Assembly: GCA_965223085.1 (NCBI GenBank)
Contig: OZ244981.1
Location: 4,650,001-4,714,000, forward strand
DNA from: CBDCVO01 sp965223085
Lineage (GTDB): Bacteria > Pseudomonadota > Gammaproteobacteria > Ga0077536
Direction: 5' to 3'
Length of the DNA: 64,000 bases
The notes under the pieces are model-generated. The model searched no databases, was not told where the DNA came from, and was given only the letters and a program-made list of their open reading frames with translations. This document shows, in pieces, positions 8,947 to 18,088 of the stretch; the first letter of the stretch is position 1; each line of letters begins with the position of its first letter. The position numbers were made by a program, and so were the translations under genes.

Positions 8947-8989
8947 TTCCCGTCATTCCGGTCATCCCCGCGAAAGCGGGGATGACGGT
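8947..8989. repeat. Short dispersed inverted repeat
   Basis: Single hairpin-forming copy, CATCCCCGCGAAAGCGGGGATG, between the NorF-like and NorE-like genes; same family as at 5178. Confidence 0.7.
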
Positions 8990-8999
8990 CTGGTACGCA

Positions 9000-9590
9000 T
9001 CACAACAAATACAGCAGCGCAAAGAGCATGATCCACAGCAGATCGACGAGGTGCCAGAAAATTGCGCCGCTCTCCAGCGTACGGATGTTACCTAACGTCA
9101 GCACGGGCCGCCGGCTGACCCGCAGGAGAAACGACAGTACCCCGAGACCGACCAGCACGTGCAGCAGATGAATGCCGGTGAAGATAAAGAAGTACATGTA
9201 GAAGTCGTTCGTCATCGGGCTGAGACCGGCACCGATCTTCCCACCCCATTCGCAGACCTTGTTCACGACGAAACCCGCGCCGCAACCGATAGCCAGCCAG
9301 AACCAACGACTGTCCGTCGGCCCGTGCGCGTCGCGGCATCGTTCCACTCCGATTGCCACGAACAGGGAGCCGGTCAGCAGCAGCAGGGTGTTGACGATAC
9401 CGATCCACAGATCGAGGCTAGCGCGGGAAGACGAGAAAACTTCCGGCTGCTCGGCCTGACCAACGACGATCAGAATGAAAAAGACCGAAAAGACGAGCAG
9501 ATCGCCGCCCACGAACGCCCAGATACCGGCTTCGCCCGGTATCCGGGTTTCGGCGTGATCAAACGGTTCAGCCGTCGACGGGATACTCAT
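9000..9590 (-). CDS. NorE-like membrane protein (haem-copper oxidase subunit III family)
   Basis: 196 residues with about five membrane helices. The N-terminal PGEAGIWAFVGGDLLVFSVFF and the closing IFWHLVDLLWIMLFALLYLL are the subunit III / NorE hallmarks (the latter helix with the conserved FWHxVDxxW). It overlaps the upstream membrane-protein gene by 23 bases and is followed by a NorF-like gene. Subunit III proteins normally help assemble a catalytic oxidase, but none is encoded nearby; the partner here may be the membrane protein at 9568. Confidence 0.82.
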   Translation of the reverse strand: MSIPSTAEPFDHAETRIPGEAGIWAFVGGDLLVFSVFFILIVVGQAEQPEVFSSSRASLDLWIGIVNTLLLLTGSLFVAIGVERCRDAHGPTDSRWFWLAIGCGAGFVVNKVCEWGGKIGAGLSPMTNDFYMYFFIFTGIHLLHVLVGLGVLSFLLRVSRRPVLTLGNIRTLESGAIFWHLVDLLWIMLFALLYLL

Positions 9591-10353
9591 TGGCCTTCAC
9601 CACCTTCAACATCGCGAAGGACATGATCCAGATCCAGCCGAAGTACGCGACGAAGGGGATCCACAACGCAACGATGCCGTGCCAGGAGAACGGGCCGTCC
9701 TTGAAGAACAGGATCAGTTGCCCCGGCGCGTATAACAGCGCGGCCCACAGATTGACGTAAGCGACCCAGCGCGGAAACGGTGCCTTGCCTTCTTCCGCCA
9801 GAAAAATCGGCAGCGCGATCATCACGCACCAGCCGCCGAACAACGGCACCGAGAACAAGGCCAGAAAATAGGCGAAGTCGGCCCACATCAGAATGATCGA
9901 GGGATGATAGGCTTCCGGTCGGAACACCATCAGCGCCCAGCCGAACGCGACCAGCAAGGCGATGGTGGTACCGCCCGCGGTAAACACGAGTTGTATGAAG
10001 GAAAAGACCGGATGCGTCTCGAACCGCCGCGTCTGCGCCGCGATGCCGGCACCGAACGTGCCGAACAGGGCGAACGAGGCCAGCATGAAGACGGTGCCAA
10101 TTCGGATCTGGAACAGATTTTCGGACAGCTTGCGAACCGCCTCTTCCGGCACATCGTTCGCATTGAGCAGCGGCGGAATCATGCCGCCCAGGAGGACACC
10201 GCCAATGATGAAGAGGATCACCGCCGCATAGCCGGTCCAGGCACAGAACACCATGGATCTTTGGAAAAGTCGATGACCACTCGCTGCACCGATACGCGCT
10301 GCACCCGTAGTTGGTGCGCCCGTACCCGTTTCACTAATCGTCGTAGCACTCAT
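9568..10353 (-). CDS. Multi-helix membrane protein linked to NorE/NorF-like proteins
   Basis: 261 residues from ATG 10353 (MSATTISETG), which follows AAGGAG; a longer frame upstream runs into the FAD gene and is not used. It has six or seven hydrophobic segments, for example GYAAVILFIIGGVLLGGMI, a charged HPVFSF loop and the C-terminal GIVALWIPFVAYFGWIWIM. I do not recognise a named family. A clear relative lies at 18840, again just before NorE- and NorF-like genes: both share the helix order and a RPEAxxPSIxxMxxD/YxxA segment. I infer a subunit of a membrane quinone- or cytochrome-linked complex. Confidence 0.7.
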   Translation of the reverse strand: MSATTISETGTGAPTTGAARIGAASGHRLFQRSMVFCAWTGYAAVILFIIGGVLLGGMIPPLLNANDVPEEAVRKLSENLFQIRIGTVFMLASFALFGTFGAGIAAQTRRFETHPVFSFIQLVFTAGGTTIALLVAFGWALMVFRPEAYHPSIILMWADFAYFLALFSVPLFGGWCVMIALPIFLAEEGKAPFPRWVAYVNLWAALLYAPGQLILFFKDGPFSWHGIVALWIPFVAYFGWIWIMSFAMLKVVKANEYPVDG

Positions 10354-10378
10354 GCCGTTGTCTCCTTTAGTTACTGAC

Positions 10379-11686
10379 TCATTTCCCGCGAAGCAAATCG
10401 TTCGCGGCACGTTCGCCGCTGTATACCGCCGCCTCGACCCCGGCCTGCGAAAAATAGTCGCCGGCGAGTTGCACGTTCGGCGGCAGCGCCTTATGCACGG
10501 CATCCAGCCGGCCGTAGTGCCCGGGTTTCGCAATCGTCAAACCGTGGTCGTAGCGGAACAAATGGACGAAGCTCGGCGGCGGCGCCTCGCCGAACGCACT
10601 GTGCGCCATGTATATCGCTTCCTGCTTGATGTCTTCGTCGCTCATGTTCGCGAGCGGCGGGGTATTGAAATAGACGCCGGCGATCTGGCCACCGGACGGC
10701 GCTGAACCGGGGCAACGGCGGCCGTGCAACACGACCGCGCCGACGTTACGCTGCTCCCCTGCGCCGACGGGCAGGACCACGTCCATCGGGGCATCCGGCC
10801 AGGGGTCTTGCTCATAAGCCAGCGCGGCGTGCGCGTATTCCGTATACGGCGTACTCATGAGCCTCGCATTCGTGTCGTGCGAGATGAACTCGCGCAGCAA
10901 CTTCGCCGCGATGAAGGATTCCGTGGCGACGACGAGGCCGTCGGCGTCGAAACTCTGTCCATTCGCGAACACCCGATACTGATCGCCTTCGCGCTCGATG
11001 CGCTCGACCGGACTCGAGAGGTGGATGCGATCTTTCGCCAGGCTTTCGACGAGCCATTCGCTGACCTGCCCGATCCCCTCGGGCGGCACCGACAGACCGA
11101 GCTTGTAGGCCTGCTGAATGACGGCTTTCGGAAACGGGGTCGAGAGTTCCTTCAGTGGCACCGCGTAGAGAAAATCCATGATCGGGCGCATGACGTATTC
11201 GAAGGCGTTGTCGCCGATATGGGCACGCGACCAGTCTTCGAGATTCTCACCTTTGTCGAACTTGGCGAGCTCGTGGCCGCTGAACGGATTCTTCGGGCCC
11301 GGACTCAGGAACAACTTCAGCCCCGTAGTGACGAGACGCATGCGATCCCGGAAATCGAGCAAGGGTGAACCCACGAAACTCGCAATCGAATCGAAGCGCA
11401 CCTGGTAGCGCGAATCGTCGTTGTCGGCGAGCTCCGTCGCGCCCTTCCACGGCACCAGATCGTCGTAGCGTCCCATTTCCTTCAGCAGCGCCATGGTCCG
11501 CGGGTAAATGCCGCCCATCAGGAACAATGCGCCCGTTGCGAGGTTGAAACCGTCGCGCCGGAGCTGCTTCGTGCGGCCACCGACGCAATCGGCCGCCTCG
11601 AACAGGCGCACGTCATGGCCCTGTTTGTTCGCGGTGTAGGCGGCAGCGCAGCCCGCTGGACCGCCGCCGATGACGATGACTTTCAT
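10379..11686 (-). CDS. FAD-dependent oxidoreductase (amine oxidase / phytoene desaturase superfamily)
   Basis: 435 residues with the ADP-binding signature VIVIGGGPAGCAAAYTANKQ at the N terminus, GGRTKQLRRDGFNLATGALF after it, and a C-terminal FAD contact QLAGDYFSQAGVEAAVYSGE. This is the protoporphyrinogen-oxidase/desaturase fold. It overlaps the TorD gene start by 4 bases and is thus co-translated with the molybdoenzyme operon. A role as a dehydrogenase acting on the same alicyclic or terpenoid substrate is likely, but the sequence does not fix the reaction. Confidence 0.85.
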   Translation of the reverse strand: MKVIVIGGGPAGCAAAYTANKQGHDVRLFEAADCVGGRTKQLRRDGFNLATGALFLMGGIYPRTMALLKEMGRYDDLVPWKGATELADNDDSRYQVRFDSIASFVGSPLLDFRDRMRLVTTGLKLFLSPGPKNPFSGHELAKFDKGENLEDWSRAHIGDNAFEYVMRPIMDFLYAVPLKELSTPFPKAVIQQAYKLGLSVPPEGIGQVSEWLVESLAKDRIHLSSPVERIEREGDQYRVFANGQSFDADGLVVATESFIAAKLLREFISHDTNARLMSTPYTEYAHAALAYEQDPWPDAPMDVVLPVGAGEQRNVGAVVLHGRRCPGSAPSGGQIAGVYFNTPPLANMSDEDIKQEAIYMAHSAFGEAPPPSFVHLFRYDHGLTIAKPGHYGRLDAVHKALPPNVQLAGDYFSQAGVEAAVYSGERAANDLLRGK

Positions 11687-12240
11687 GAACGCCTCCCGTC
11701 GTGCCGTTGCCCGTTCGCGCCGAAGCGCGCGATCTCTTCGTCGATGAATGCGGCCGCGGTTTCGACCAGCTCGACGCAGCGCGGATCACGACTCGCCAGC
11801 GACGACTTGATGCCGCCTACCAGCCGGCCGACGTGGCGGGTGAGGAAATCCCGCTCCGCCCGCGCGAGCGATGCCAGCGCGTCCGCATCGCCGTCGGCCC
11901 GATCCTCGAGATGTGTCAGGTAATGCATGAACTCGAGCTCCACGCTCAGGTGGTCCGGCATCGACGCCTGCTCGCCGCGGCCGAGGCCGAAGAAGCTGTA
12001 GAAACGCATCAGCTCCTCGAACAGGGCGCTCACGTCGCCGTCCACGTAAGTACTTTCGCGCAGCGAACACGCCTCGGCACCGATCGACGGTTCGAAGGCC
12101 TCGTCGAACACGGGGCCAGGGATCGCGAGCGGCCCGTGTTCGCTGCCTTCGTAAGTGAACGCGCGCGACAGCACCGCGTAGTACGCGCTGCGCTCCGCCG
12201 CGGTCGAGGGGATATCGTCCGGGACCATGACCGCGCTCAT
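11683..12240 (-). CDS. TorD-family molybdoenzyme chaperone
   Basis: 185 residues. The motif MPDHLSVELEFMHYLTHLE (about residues 96-114) is the hallmark of TorD/DmsD chaperones of type II enzymes such as EbdD, which hold the apo-alpha subunit until the Mo cofactor is inserted and proofread TAT export. The start ATG overlaps the alpha-subunit stop by 4 bases, as expected for a dedicated chaperone. Confidence 0.9.
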   Translation of the reverse strand: MSAVMVPDDIPSTAAERSAYYAVLSRAFTYEGSEHGPLAIPGPVFDEAFEPSIGAEACSLRESTYVDGDVSALFEELMRFYSFFGLGRGEQASMPDHLSVELEFMHYLTHLEDRADGDADALASLARAERDFLTRHVGRLVGGIKSSLASRDPRCVELVETAAAFIDEEIARFGANGQRHDGRRS

Positions 12241-15125
12241 ACCGGCATGTCCTCACCCAGCCGCTCGATCGCGATACGCGTATCGCGATCGAACACCGAG
12301 GACTGCCCCTGCAGCACCCCGGCGACGAGGTGCGGATGCCCGCCCGCGAGCTCCACGGGATTCAGCGGCGTCGGCGACACCGTGTTCATGTCGCCCTGCC
12401 CCGGGAACTGATACTGCTCCCAGGCGTGGTACATCAAAGTCTGACCCGGCCGCAGACCCGGCGACACCCGGGCCTTGACGTTGAAGCTGCCGATGTCGTT
12501 GTACGCGCGCACCCAGTCGCCGTCGGTGATGCCGTGTGCCTGAGCGTCCGCCAGCGACATCAACATATACGGCTCGGGTGACGCGTCGAGATGCAACATG
12601 AGCGGACTGTCACGCCACGTCGAGTGGATGCTCCAGCGCGTCTTGCCGCCGGTCATCATGAGCGGATAGTCGCCGCCGATCTTCGGCGGCGCCTTGTAGC
12701 GCGGCAGGAGCTCGTCGAGCTCGTCGTAGAACGGATGATCGACGAAGAACTGAATCCGCCGCGTCCCTGTGGGGTACGGCACCTTGTCGCGCACGTGGAA
12801 CGTCAGCGGCACGATGCTGTCGTCTTCCGGGATCTCGCACATGTTGCCGATCGAGGCCGGCTCCTCGGGGATCTTTTCGAAACGCGCAAAACCTTTCTCC
12901 TTGATCTCGTCCCAGGAGAGCTTCTTGGGCGTGCTGCCGAGGTCGTAAATCGTGCGCGCGACCTTGTCGTCGTCGCCCTCCTTGAACTCGCCGTTCATGG
13001 TGAGATCGTCGTAGAGCGTATCGAGCTTCACCTCGAGACCCTGCGGGCTCTCGACCTTGGTGATGCCGCGGGCGCGGGCGCGTTGCTGGATGTGGCGCGA
13101 GAGCGCGACGATGATGTCCCAGTCGGTCTTCGACTCGCCGAGCGGCGGGGTCGCCTGATCCGTTGTCGTGAGATAAGGCGAGAGCGGGGTGACCCACTTC
13201 AGCGAGGTGCGCTCGTACCACGGCGCCACCGGCAGAACGTAGTCGGCGTGGCGCGCGGTGGAATTGATGCGCCAGTCCATGACCACGATCTTCTTCAGCT
13301 TCGGCCACAGGACCTCCAGCAGCTTTTCGCTGCCGCGCGCGCGGCGCAGCGGATTGCTGCAGAAGGAAATCATCACCCGCGGTGGCTTGTCGGGCGGCGG
13401 ATGCAGCGGCTGCCATTGCTTCTCGAGCGATTCGTCGACGTATTCCTCCAGGGGACGCGGGTTACCGAGGCCCCATTCCGCGTGGCGTTCGGACAGCTCA
13501 CCCACCCCGCCGTGCACCGACCAAAACAAGGTACCGGATGTCCACACGGGCAGCCGGATCAGGGGATTGCCCGGCACGAACATCAGACGACCCATGTCGC
13601 GGACGACCATCTCGTGGGAGTCGCCGGCCTCGAGGCGCTGCTGAATCAGCGGCTCGAGCTTGCCGAAAGTCTGCGCCGCTTCCGCCAGCGACGGTGGAAT
13701 CGTGAACTTGTCGCTGCCATCGGGGATCAGCACGGGGAAGCCGGAAAAGTTCGCGCCGCGGCGACCGATGTTGCCAGTCAGCGCGAACAGCAACGCCATG
13801 CTGCGTTCCGTGAGATTGCCGTGGTAGTACTTGCACATGCTGGTCTGCGAAATGTTCGAGACCCTCTCGGCACTGGCGATCTCGCGCGCAAGCTGCCGGA
13901 CCATGTTCGCGTTGACGCCGCAGAGCTCCGCCACCGTCTCCGGGGCGTATTCCGCGAGCCGATCTTTCAACAGCGAGAAGACGCTGCGCACTTCGACCTC
14001 GCTGCCGTCCTTCAGGGTAACCGTCCGAGTGACGTCGAGCGCCGGGTCCAGCTCGCCGAGCGCGAGCGATCGAAACGGCGCGTCGGCGCGCGCATCGCTG
14101 CGCGCGTCCCACAGCAGGTAGTGATCCTCGCGCCCGTCCGCCGCGATGTCTGCCTGTTTCAGGAACCGCTCCGTGTCGCTCCGTATGAGTAATGGCAGAT
14201 CGGTCTGCTCCTTCACGAAGGCTTCGTTGACATGGCCGCCGCGCACGATCTCCTGACAGATCCCGAGCGCGAGCGCGCCGTCGGTACCGGGCTTGATCGG
14301 GATCCACAGATCGGCTTTCGTCGCCGAGGGATTGTAGTCCGGCGTAATCGAGATGATGCGCGCACCGCGGTAGCGCGCCTCGGTGAAGAAATGCGCCTGC
14401 GGGATCTGCGTGTAGACGGGATTGCCGCCCCAGAACAGGATCAGATCGGAATAAAAATAATCGTCGGCGGAACGCTCGAACACGATCTTGCCGAACGTCT
14501 CGAGCGTGCCCCGGCGCGAGTCGCCGATCTCGCCGTCCATGTCGAGTCCGACGGATTGCGTGAGCATGCTGAAGCGGCCCTGCGCCGCCATCGACACGCC
14601 GAGATCGATCCCCGGACCGAGGTCCCAGATGGTGCGGTCCGTGCCCTCTTCGACGGTCACGTCGAGATAGGTGTCGGCGATGTCGTCGAGCGCCTCCGCC
14701 CAGCTCACCCGCTCCCACTTGCCGCTGCCGCGCGGGCCGACACGCCTGAGCGGATGCGTGATCCGCGTGTCATCATACATGCGCGCGCTGAAGCAGCCGC
14801 CTTTCTGGCAGCCGCGCGGGTTGAAGTCCGGCAGCTCGGCATTGACCTGCTCGTAGTCGCCCGCCTGCTCCTCGCGATAGACGATGCCGTCCTTCACGTA
14901 CACGTCCCACGCGCAGTGCGCCTGAAACCAGCAGTTCAGATGATGCGTACTGCGCACGACCTTGTCCCAGGTCCACTGACTGCGGTAGACGTCCTTCCAG
15001 GAATCGTAGCGCGGCACGGCGACACCGCCGCCCGCCGCCTGCACCACGAAGTTCGGCAGCGACAGCGTGCCGGCGAGCGCGGCGGCCGATTTGAGAAAGC
15101 CGCGGCGGGCGAGATCGGTGCTCAT
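12237..15125 (-). CDS. Molybdopterin oxidoreductase alpha subunit (type II, ethylbenzene/steroid-C25 dehydrogenase-like)
   Basis: 962 residues from ATG 15125, similar in length to EbdA. A twin-arginine signal RRGFLK (7-12) and hydrophobic stretch predict export of the folded complex. The FS0 cluster ligands lie in HHLNCWFQAHCAWDVYVKDG (H61/H62, C65, C71) and NPRGCQKGGC (C106, C111). Further Mo-bisPGD features are FWGGNPVYTQIPQAHF, GTDGALALGICQEI and PVAPWYERTSLKW. Such enzymes hydroxylate hydrocarbon C-H bonds with water or reduce oxyanions; the BadH/BadI neighbours favour hydroxylation of a hydrocarbon. Which substrate cannot be read from sequence. Operon order is gamma, beta, alpha, TorD. 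Confidence 0.9.
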   Translation of the reverse strand: MSTDLARRGFLKSAAALAGTLSLPNFVVQAAGGGVAVPRYDSWKDVYRSQWTWDKVVRSTHHLNCWFQAHCAWDVYVKDGIVYREEQAGDYEQVNAELPDFNPRGCQKGGCFSARMYDDTRITHPLRRVGPRGSGKWERVSWAEALDDIADTYLDVTVEEGTDRTIWDLGPGIDLGVSMAAQGRFSMLTQSVGLDMDGEIGDSRRGTLETFGKIVFERSADDYFYSDLILFWGGNPVYTQIPQAHFFTEARYRGARIISITPDYNPSATKADLWIPIKPGTDGALALGICQEIVRGGHVNEAFVKEQTDLPLLIRSDTERFLKQADIAADGREDHYLLWDARSDARADAPFRSLALGELDPALDVTRTVTLKDGSEVEVRSVFSLLKDRLAEYAPETVAELCGVNANMVRQLAREIASAERVSNISQTSMCKYYHGNLTERSMALLFALTGNIGRRGANFSGFPVLIPDGSDKFTIPPSLAEAAQTFGKLEPLIQQRLEAGDSHEMVVRDMGRLMFVPGNPLIRLPVWTSGTLFWSVHGGVGELSERHAEWGLGNPRPLEEYVDESLEKQWQPLHPPPDKPPRVMISFCSNPLRRARGSEKLLEVLWPKLKKIVVMDWRINSTARHADYVLPVAPWYERTSLKWVTPLSPYLTTTDQATPPLGESKTDWDIIVALSRHIQQRARARGITKVESPQGLEVKLDTLYDDLTMNGEFKEGDDDKVARTIYDLGSTPKKLSWDEIKEKGFARFEKIPEEPASIGNMCEIPEDDSIVPLTFHVRDKVPYPTGTRRIQFFVDHPFYDELDELLPRYKAPPKIGGDYPLMMTGGKTRWSIHSTWRDSPLMLHLDASPEPYMLMSLADAQAHGITDGDWVRAYNDIGSFNVKARVSPGLRPGQTLMYHAWEQYQFPGQGDMNTVSPTPLNPVELAGGHPHLVAGVLQGQSSVFDRDTRIAIERLGEDMPV

Positions 15126-16174
15126 GGCCGCGCTCCTTTGGGATAGAACGTTAGCGGCGCCTCGGCCACCGGCGCCACCTCGCGCGGGTGCTTCGTGAAC
15201 GGCCCGAACATGTCGAGCCATTTGCGCGCGATGAGCAGATCCATCAGCTCCGATCCCTCGCCCTTGCGCGATCGTTCGCGCTCGCGCTCCAGAGTTGCGA
15301 GCGCATCGACCACACCGCCGCCGAACAGCGAGATCAGGTAATCCGTGGGGATCCGCGGCTCGTCGGTGGGATTGCCGTCGGCATCGATCTTCGGCGGCGA
15401 CAGCGGCGGCACATAGAACACGTTCGGCTCCGTGCCGTATTCCGCGTGCAGCGGCAACGCAACCGTGTGCTTCGTGACCAGCTTGTAGATCGGCCCTTCC
15501 GGGTCGTCGAGATAGCCGACGAAACGCACCCGCCCGGGACACTGGCGCGAGCACGCGGTGGTTACGCCCTCGTCGATGCGCGGGAAACAGAAAATGCACT
15601 TCTGCGACACGCCTTCCATTTCGTTGTAGTAGATCTTCTTGTACGGGCACGCCTCCTGGCAGAAGCGATAGCCCTTGCAGTGGTCCTCGTCGATGAGGAC
15701 GATGCCGTCCTCGTCGCGCTTCGTGATGGCATCGCGCGGACACGCTTCGAGGCACGCGGGATGGGTACAGTGGTTGCAGATCCGCGGCAGGTAGAAATGG
15801 TAGCTGTTCGGGTACTCGCCATCGCCGAGATCCTCGTCCCAGTTCGGGCCCTTGCCGTGCCGGCCGCCGTCAGCGGTGAGGGTTGCGTCGCGCTCGCCGC
15901 CGAAGAAGACGTCCTTGTGATTGAATTCCCAGGCCTTGCCGAAGTCCTCGACGCTCGGCCGATCGCCCGGTTGCGCCGCGCCGTCGCGGAATCCCCCGCC
16001 CATGCCCTCCCAGCCATGCGGCGTGCCGCTGCCGGGCTGGGTGTTCACCGTATTCCACAACATGTGCGACATGCCATCGCGCCGCGTCCACAGCCCCTTG
16101 CACGCCACCGTGCAAGTCTGGCAGCCGATACACTTGTTGAGGTCCATCACCATGGCCACTTGTCGCTTGCTCAT
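15122..16174 (-). CDS. Iron-sulfur beta subunit of the type II molybdoenzyme
   Basis: 350 residues from ATG 16174 (MSKRQVAMVMDLNKC). Four ferredoxin-like cysteine groups are visible: CIGCQTCTVAC (C15-C25), CNHCTHPACLEACP, CKGYRFCQEACP and CIFCF followed by CSRQCPG. This matches the four-cluster electron relay of EbdB/SerB/DdhB, carrying electrons from the Mo site to haem b in gamma. It has no signal of its own and would be co-exported with alpha. The stop overlaps the alpha start by 4 bases. Confidence 0.92.
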   Translation of the reverse strand: MSKRQVAMVMDLNKCIGCQTCTVACKGLWTRRDGMSHMLWNTVNTQPGSGTPHGWEGMGGGFRDGAAQPGDRPSVEDFGKAWEFNHKDVFFGGERDATLTADGGRHGKGPNWDEDLGDGEYPNSYHFYLPRICNHCTHPACLEACPRDAITKRDEDGIVLIDEDHCKGYRFCQEACPYKKIYYNEMEGVSQKCIFCFPRIDEGVTTACSRQCPGRVRFVGYLDDPEGPIYKLVTKHTVALPLHAEYGTEPNVFYVPPLSPPKIDADGNPTDEPRIPTDYLISLFGGGVVDALATLERERERSRKGEGSELMDLLIARKWLDMFGPFTKHPREVAPVAEAPLTFYPKGARP

Positions 16175-16184
16175 GTGGGATGCC

Positions 16185-16805
16185 TCATGCGTCGAGGGCC
16201 AGCTCGGCCCAGTCGATGGAAAATGCCTTGATGCCGCCGCGCTCGTCGTTCGCGCCGCGCCACACGGCGAAACCGATCCGGGTCTTGCTGCCCGCGGCGA
16301 GCGGGGCGACGTCACCGCCGCCGAGCGGTCGCGATACCACCACAGACCACCGACCGCCGGCGGCCGCCGCCCAGGCCTGCGCGTCGATGGCCGGACCCGC
16401 CAGAGTCTTGCCGATCCCGGTCGCGATTTGCGAGTCCGCACCCTCTTTGTTCGATTGCCAGCGCAGGAAATGCAGCGGCGCGTCCGCCGCGCCCATCAAC
16501 ACGAGCGCAGGTTCGCCGCGTACCGGCAGGGCAATGGCCAGCGCGTCGGGAAAGTCGCCGCCGGCGGGACTCACGCCTTCCCACTCCGCGCGCAATGCCC
16601 ACGCCTTGCCGTCGTGTGCGCTCGCCACCGTGAGCGCGTCGATCTTGCCGTAATCGCGGCCCTGCCAGGCGTTGCGGATATATTCGGTGGGCTGCATCGG
16701 CAGCGGGATCGGAATCATCGGCACCCGCTCCGGATCGATCCCCGCCCACCCCGCGGCTGTGGGATCCAGCAGGGCTTGCAGGTTCTTGACACGCTGGGTT
16801 CGCAC
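16185..16805 (-). CDS. Haem b gamma subunit of the type II molybdoenzyme
   Basis: 206 residues from GTG 16805 with AGGAG at 16813-16817. It belongs to the EbdC-type haem-binding family. The likely axial ligands are the methionine in VLMGAADAPLHF and the lysine in ERGGIKAFS, both also present in the second gamma protein at 41377. It would accept electrons from beta and pass them to a periplasmic cytochrome or the membrane module. It is the first gene of the operon, downstream of the repeated operator at 16860-16899. Confidence 0.85.
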   Translation of the reverse strand: MRTQRVKNLQALLDPTAAGWAGIDPERVPMIPIPLPMQPTEYIRNAWQGRDYGKIDALTVASAHDGKAWALRAEWEGVSPAGGDFPDALAIALPVRGEPALVLMGAADAPLHFLRWQSNKEGADSQIATGIGKTLAGPAIDAQAWAAAAGGRWSVVVSRPLGGGDVAPLAAGSKTRIGFAVWRGANDERGGIKAFSIDWAELALDA

Positions 16806-16859
16806 TCTCTTTCTCCTGCGTTAGTCCGCGTGATGTATGACATAATCATCGCATGCTTA

Positions 16860-16899
16860 TTGTACACTAGTGTATCAATTAGTACACTAGCTTATCAAG
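16860..16899. promoter_or_regulatory. Two-copy operator between divergent operons
   Basis: TTGTACACTAGTGTATCAA (16860-16878, centred on the palindrome ACACTAGTGT) is followed 21 bases on by TAGTACACTAGCTTATCAAG. The two near-repeats lie in the divergent gap between the gamma gene (minus) and the DUF7064-like gene (plus). The TATCAA half also occurs in the palindrome upstream of the TetR gene at 18741, so that TetR protein is the best candidate binder. The rest of 16806-17104 shows no gene. Confidence 0.55.
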
Positions 16900-17104
16900 C
16901 ATACTTCCGCTGGGACGGTGATCCACGATTGACGGGAATCAATTTCTGCTCCGATCCGGGCCCCGATACTCAGGCCGCGATCGATCGCGGACGCAGCCCA
17001 TGGGATTCGAACCCGATCCGATCGCCGTCCCCGATCTCGACGATCGGCTGTACATAATGAACACAAGTACGAACGAGCGCCGCGCCCAACAGGAGAAACC
17101 AACC

Positions 17105-18049
17105 ATGCGACCCGATACCACCACCGATCTCCCGGCGCTCGCGCCGGCGCACGACAACCGCCATTCTCTGGGCAGCGATTCTCGCGCGCGTGAATCCCTC
17201 GTCTACCTGATACAGGTCCCGGAAGAACGCATCGGCGGCTTCGTCTACACCTGGGTTACCGGCGGCGGTCTCGCGGGTGCCGCGGTCTGCCTGTTCGGGC
17301 CGGGCATCGGCGATAACCCGTTGTTCGATCGCTGCGACGGGATCGCAGTGGCCGACGACGCGGATTTCACCGACTGGCGGATCGGAGGCTTGCACCTCGA
17401 ACTGGGTGAGCCTTTGCTGTCGGCAAGACTGTCGTTCGCCGGCCGGGATATGGCCATCGATTACGAATTCGAGGCGACGGATCCGGCTTATGCCTACAGC
17501 ACCAACGCGAACGGCTGCCCGCCCTGGATCGCGGACGACCGCTTCGAGCAGCAGGGCCGCATCCGCGGGCGACTCCGGATCGGCGACCGCGAGGTCGCGT
17601 TCGACGGCTTCAGCCAGCGCGACCATTCCTGGGGCACCCGCGACTGGGGCGTGAACCAGCACTGGAAATGGGTGCATGCGCAGGCCGGCGACGACCTCGG
17701 GCTGCACTTCTGGCAGCTTGAATCGCTCGGGCGCACACATCTGTACGGCTACGTACATAGCGATGGGCGCATTGCCCAGGTCACCAGCGTCGACGTCGAT
17801 ATGAGCATCGACGACGAGTTGCAGCAGAAGGCACTGCGCGCAATCGTGCAGGACGCGGCGGGTCGATCGACGGCCGTGAGCGCGGAAGCCTACGCGGTGT
17901 TTCCCATGCAGGTCGATCCCATGGTGAGTTTGTATGAAGCGCCGCTGATTGTGGACATCGACGGCAAGGCCGGGATCGGCTGGTGCGAGACGCTGTGGAC
18001 GAGCGCTTTGATTGAGTATATGCGGGGGAAGACGACGGGGAATTCGTGA
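17105..18049 (+). CDS. DUF7064-like protein (hydroxysteroid/terpenoid-associated beta-barrel family)
   Basis: 314 residues from ATG 17105 (MRPDTTTDLPAL) with AGGAG at 17090-17094. It has tryptophan-rich paired sheets and the motif FDGFSQRDHSWGTRDWG, typical of a family of uncharacterised proteins (DUF7064/7065, as I recall) often found in actinobacterial and proteobacterial lipid or terpenoid catabolic clusters. No catalytic residues are known. It is divergent from the molybdoenzyme operon and shares its operator region. Confidence 0.65.
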   Translation: MRPDTTTDLPALAPAHDNRHSLGSDSRARESLVYLIQVPEERIGGFVYTWVTGGGLAGAAVCLFGPGIGDNPLFDRCDGIAVADDADFTDWRIGGLHLELGEPLLSARLSFAGRDMAIDYEFEATDPAYAYSTNANGCPPWIADDRFEQQGRIRGRLRIGDREVAFDGFSQRDHSWGTRDWGVNQHWKWVHAQAGDDLGLHFWQLESLGRTHLYGYVHSDGRIAQVTSVDVDMSIDDELQQKALRAIVQDAAGRSTAVSAEAYAVFPMQVDPMVSLYEAPLIVDIDGKAGIGWCETLWTSALIEYMRGKTTGNS

Positions 18050-18088
18050 CGTCGGGGAATCGACCTGCGACTCACCCGTCGTCCCCGT

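Noticed and set aside
8647..10353. Nitric oxide reductase or terminal oxidase operon
   Set aside because: Only NorE/NorF-like accessory families are present; no NorB, NorC, CoxA or CcoN subunit occurs in the window.
12591..14192. 533-residue plus-strand frame opposite the Mo alpha subunit
   Set aside because: It is a GC-skew shadow of the alpha gene: Arg/Leu/Val-rich, no domain, and the antisense gene has full family homology.
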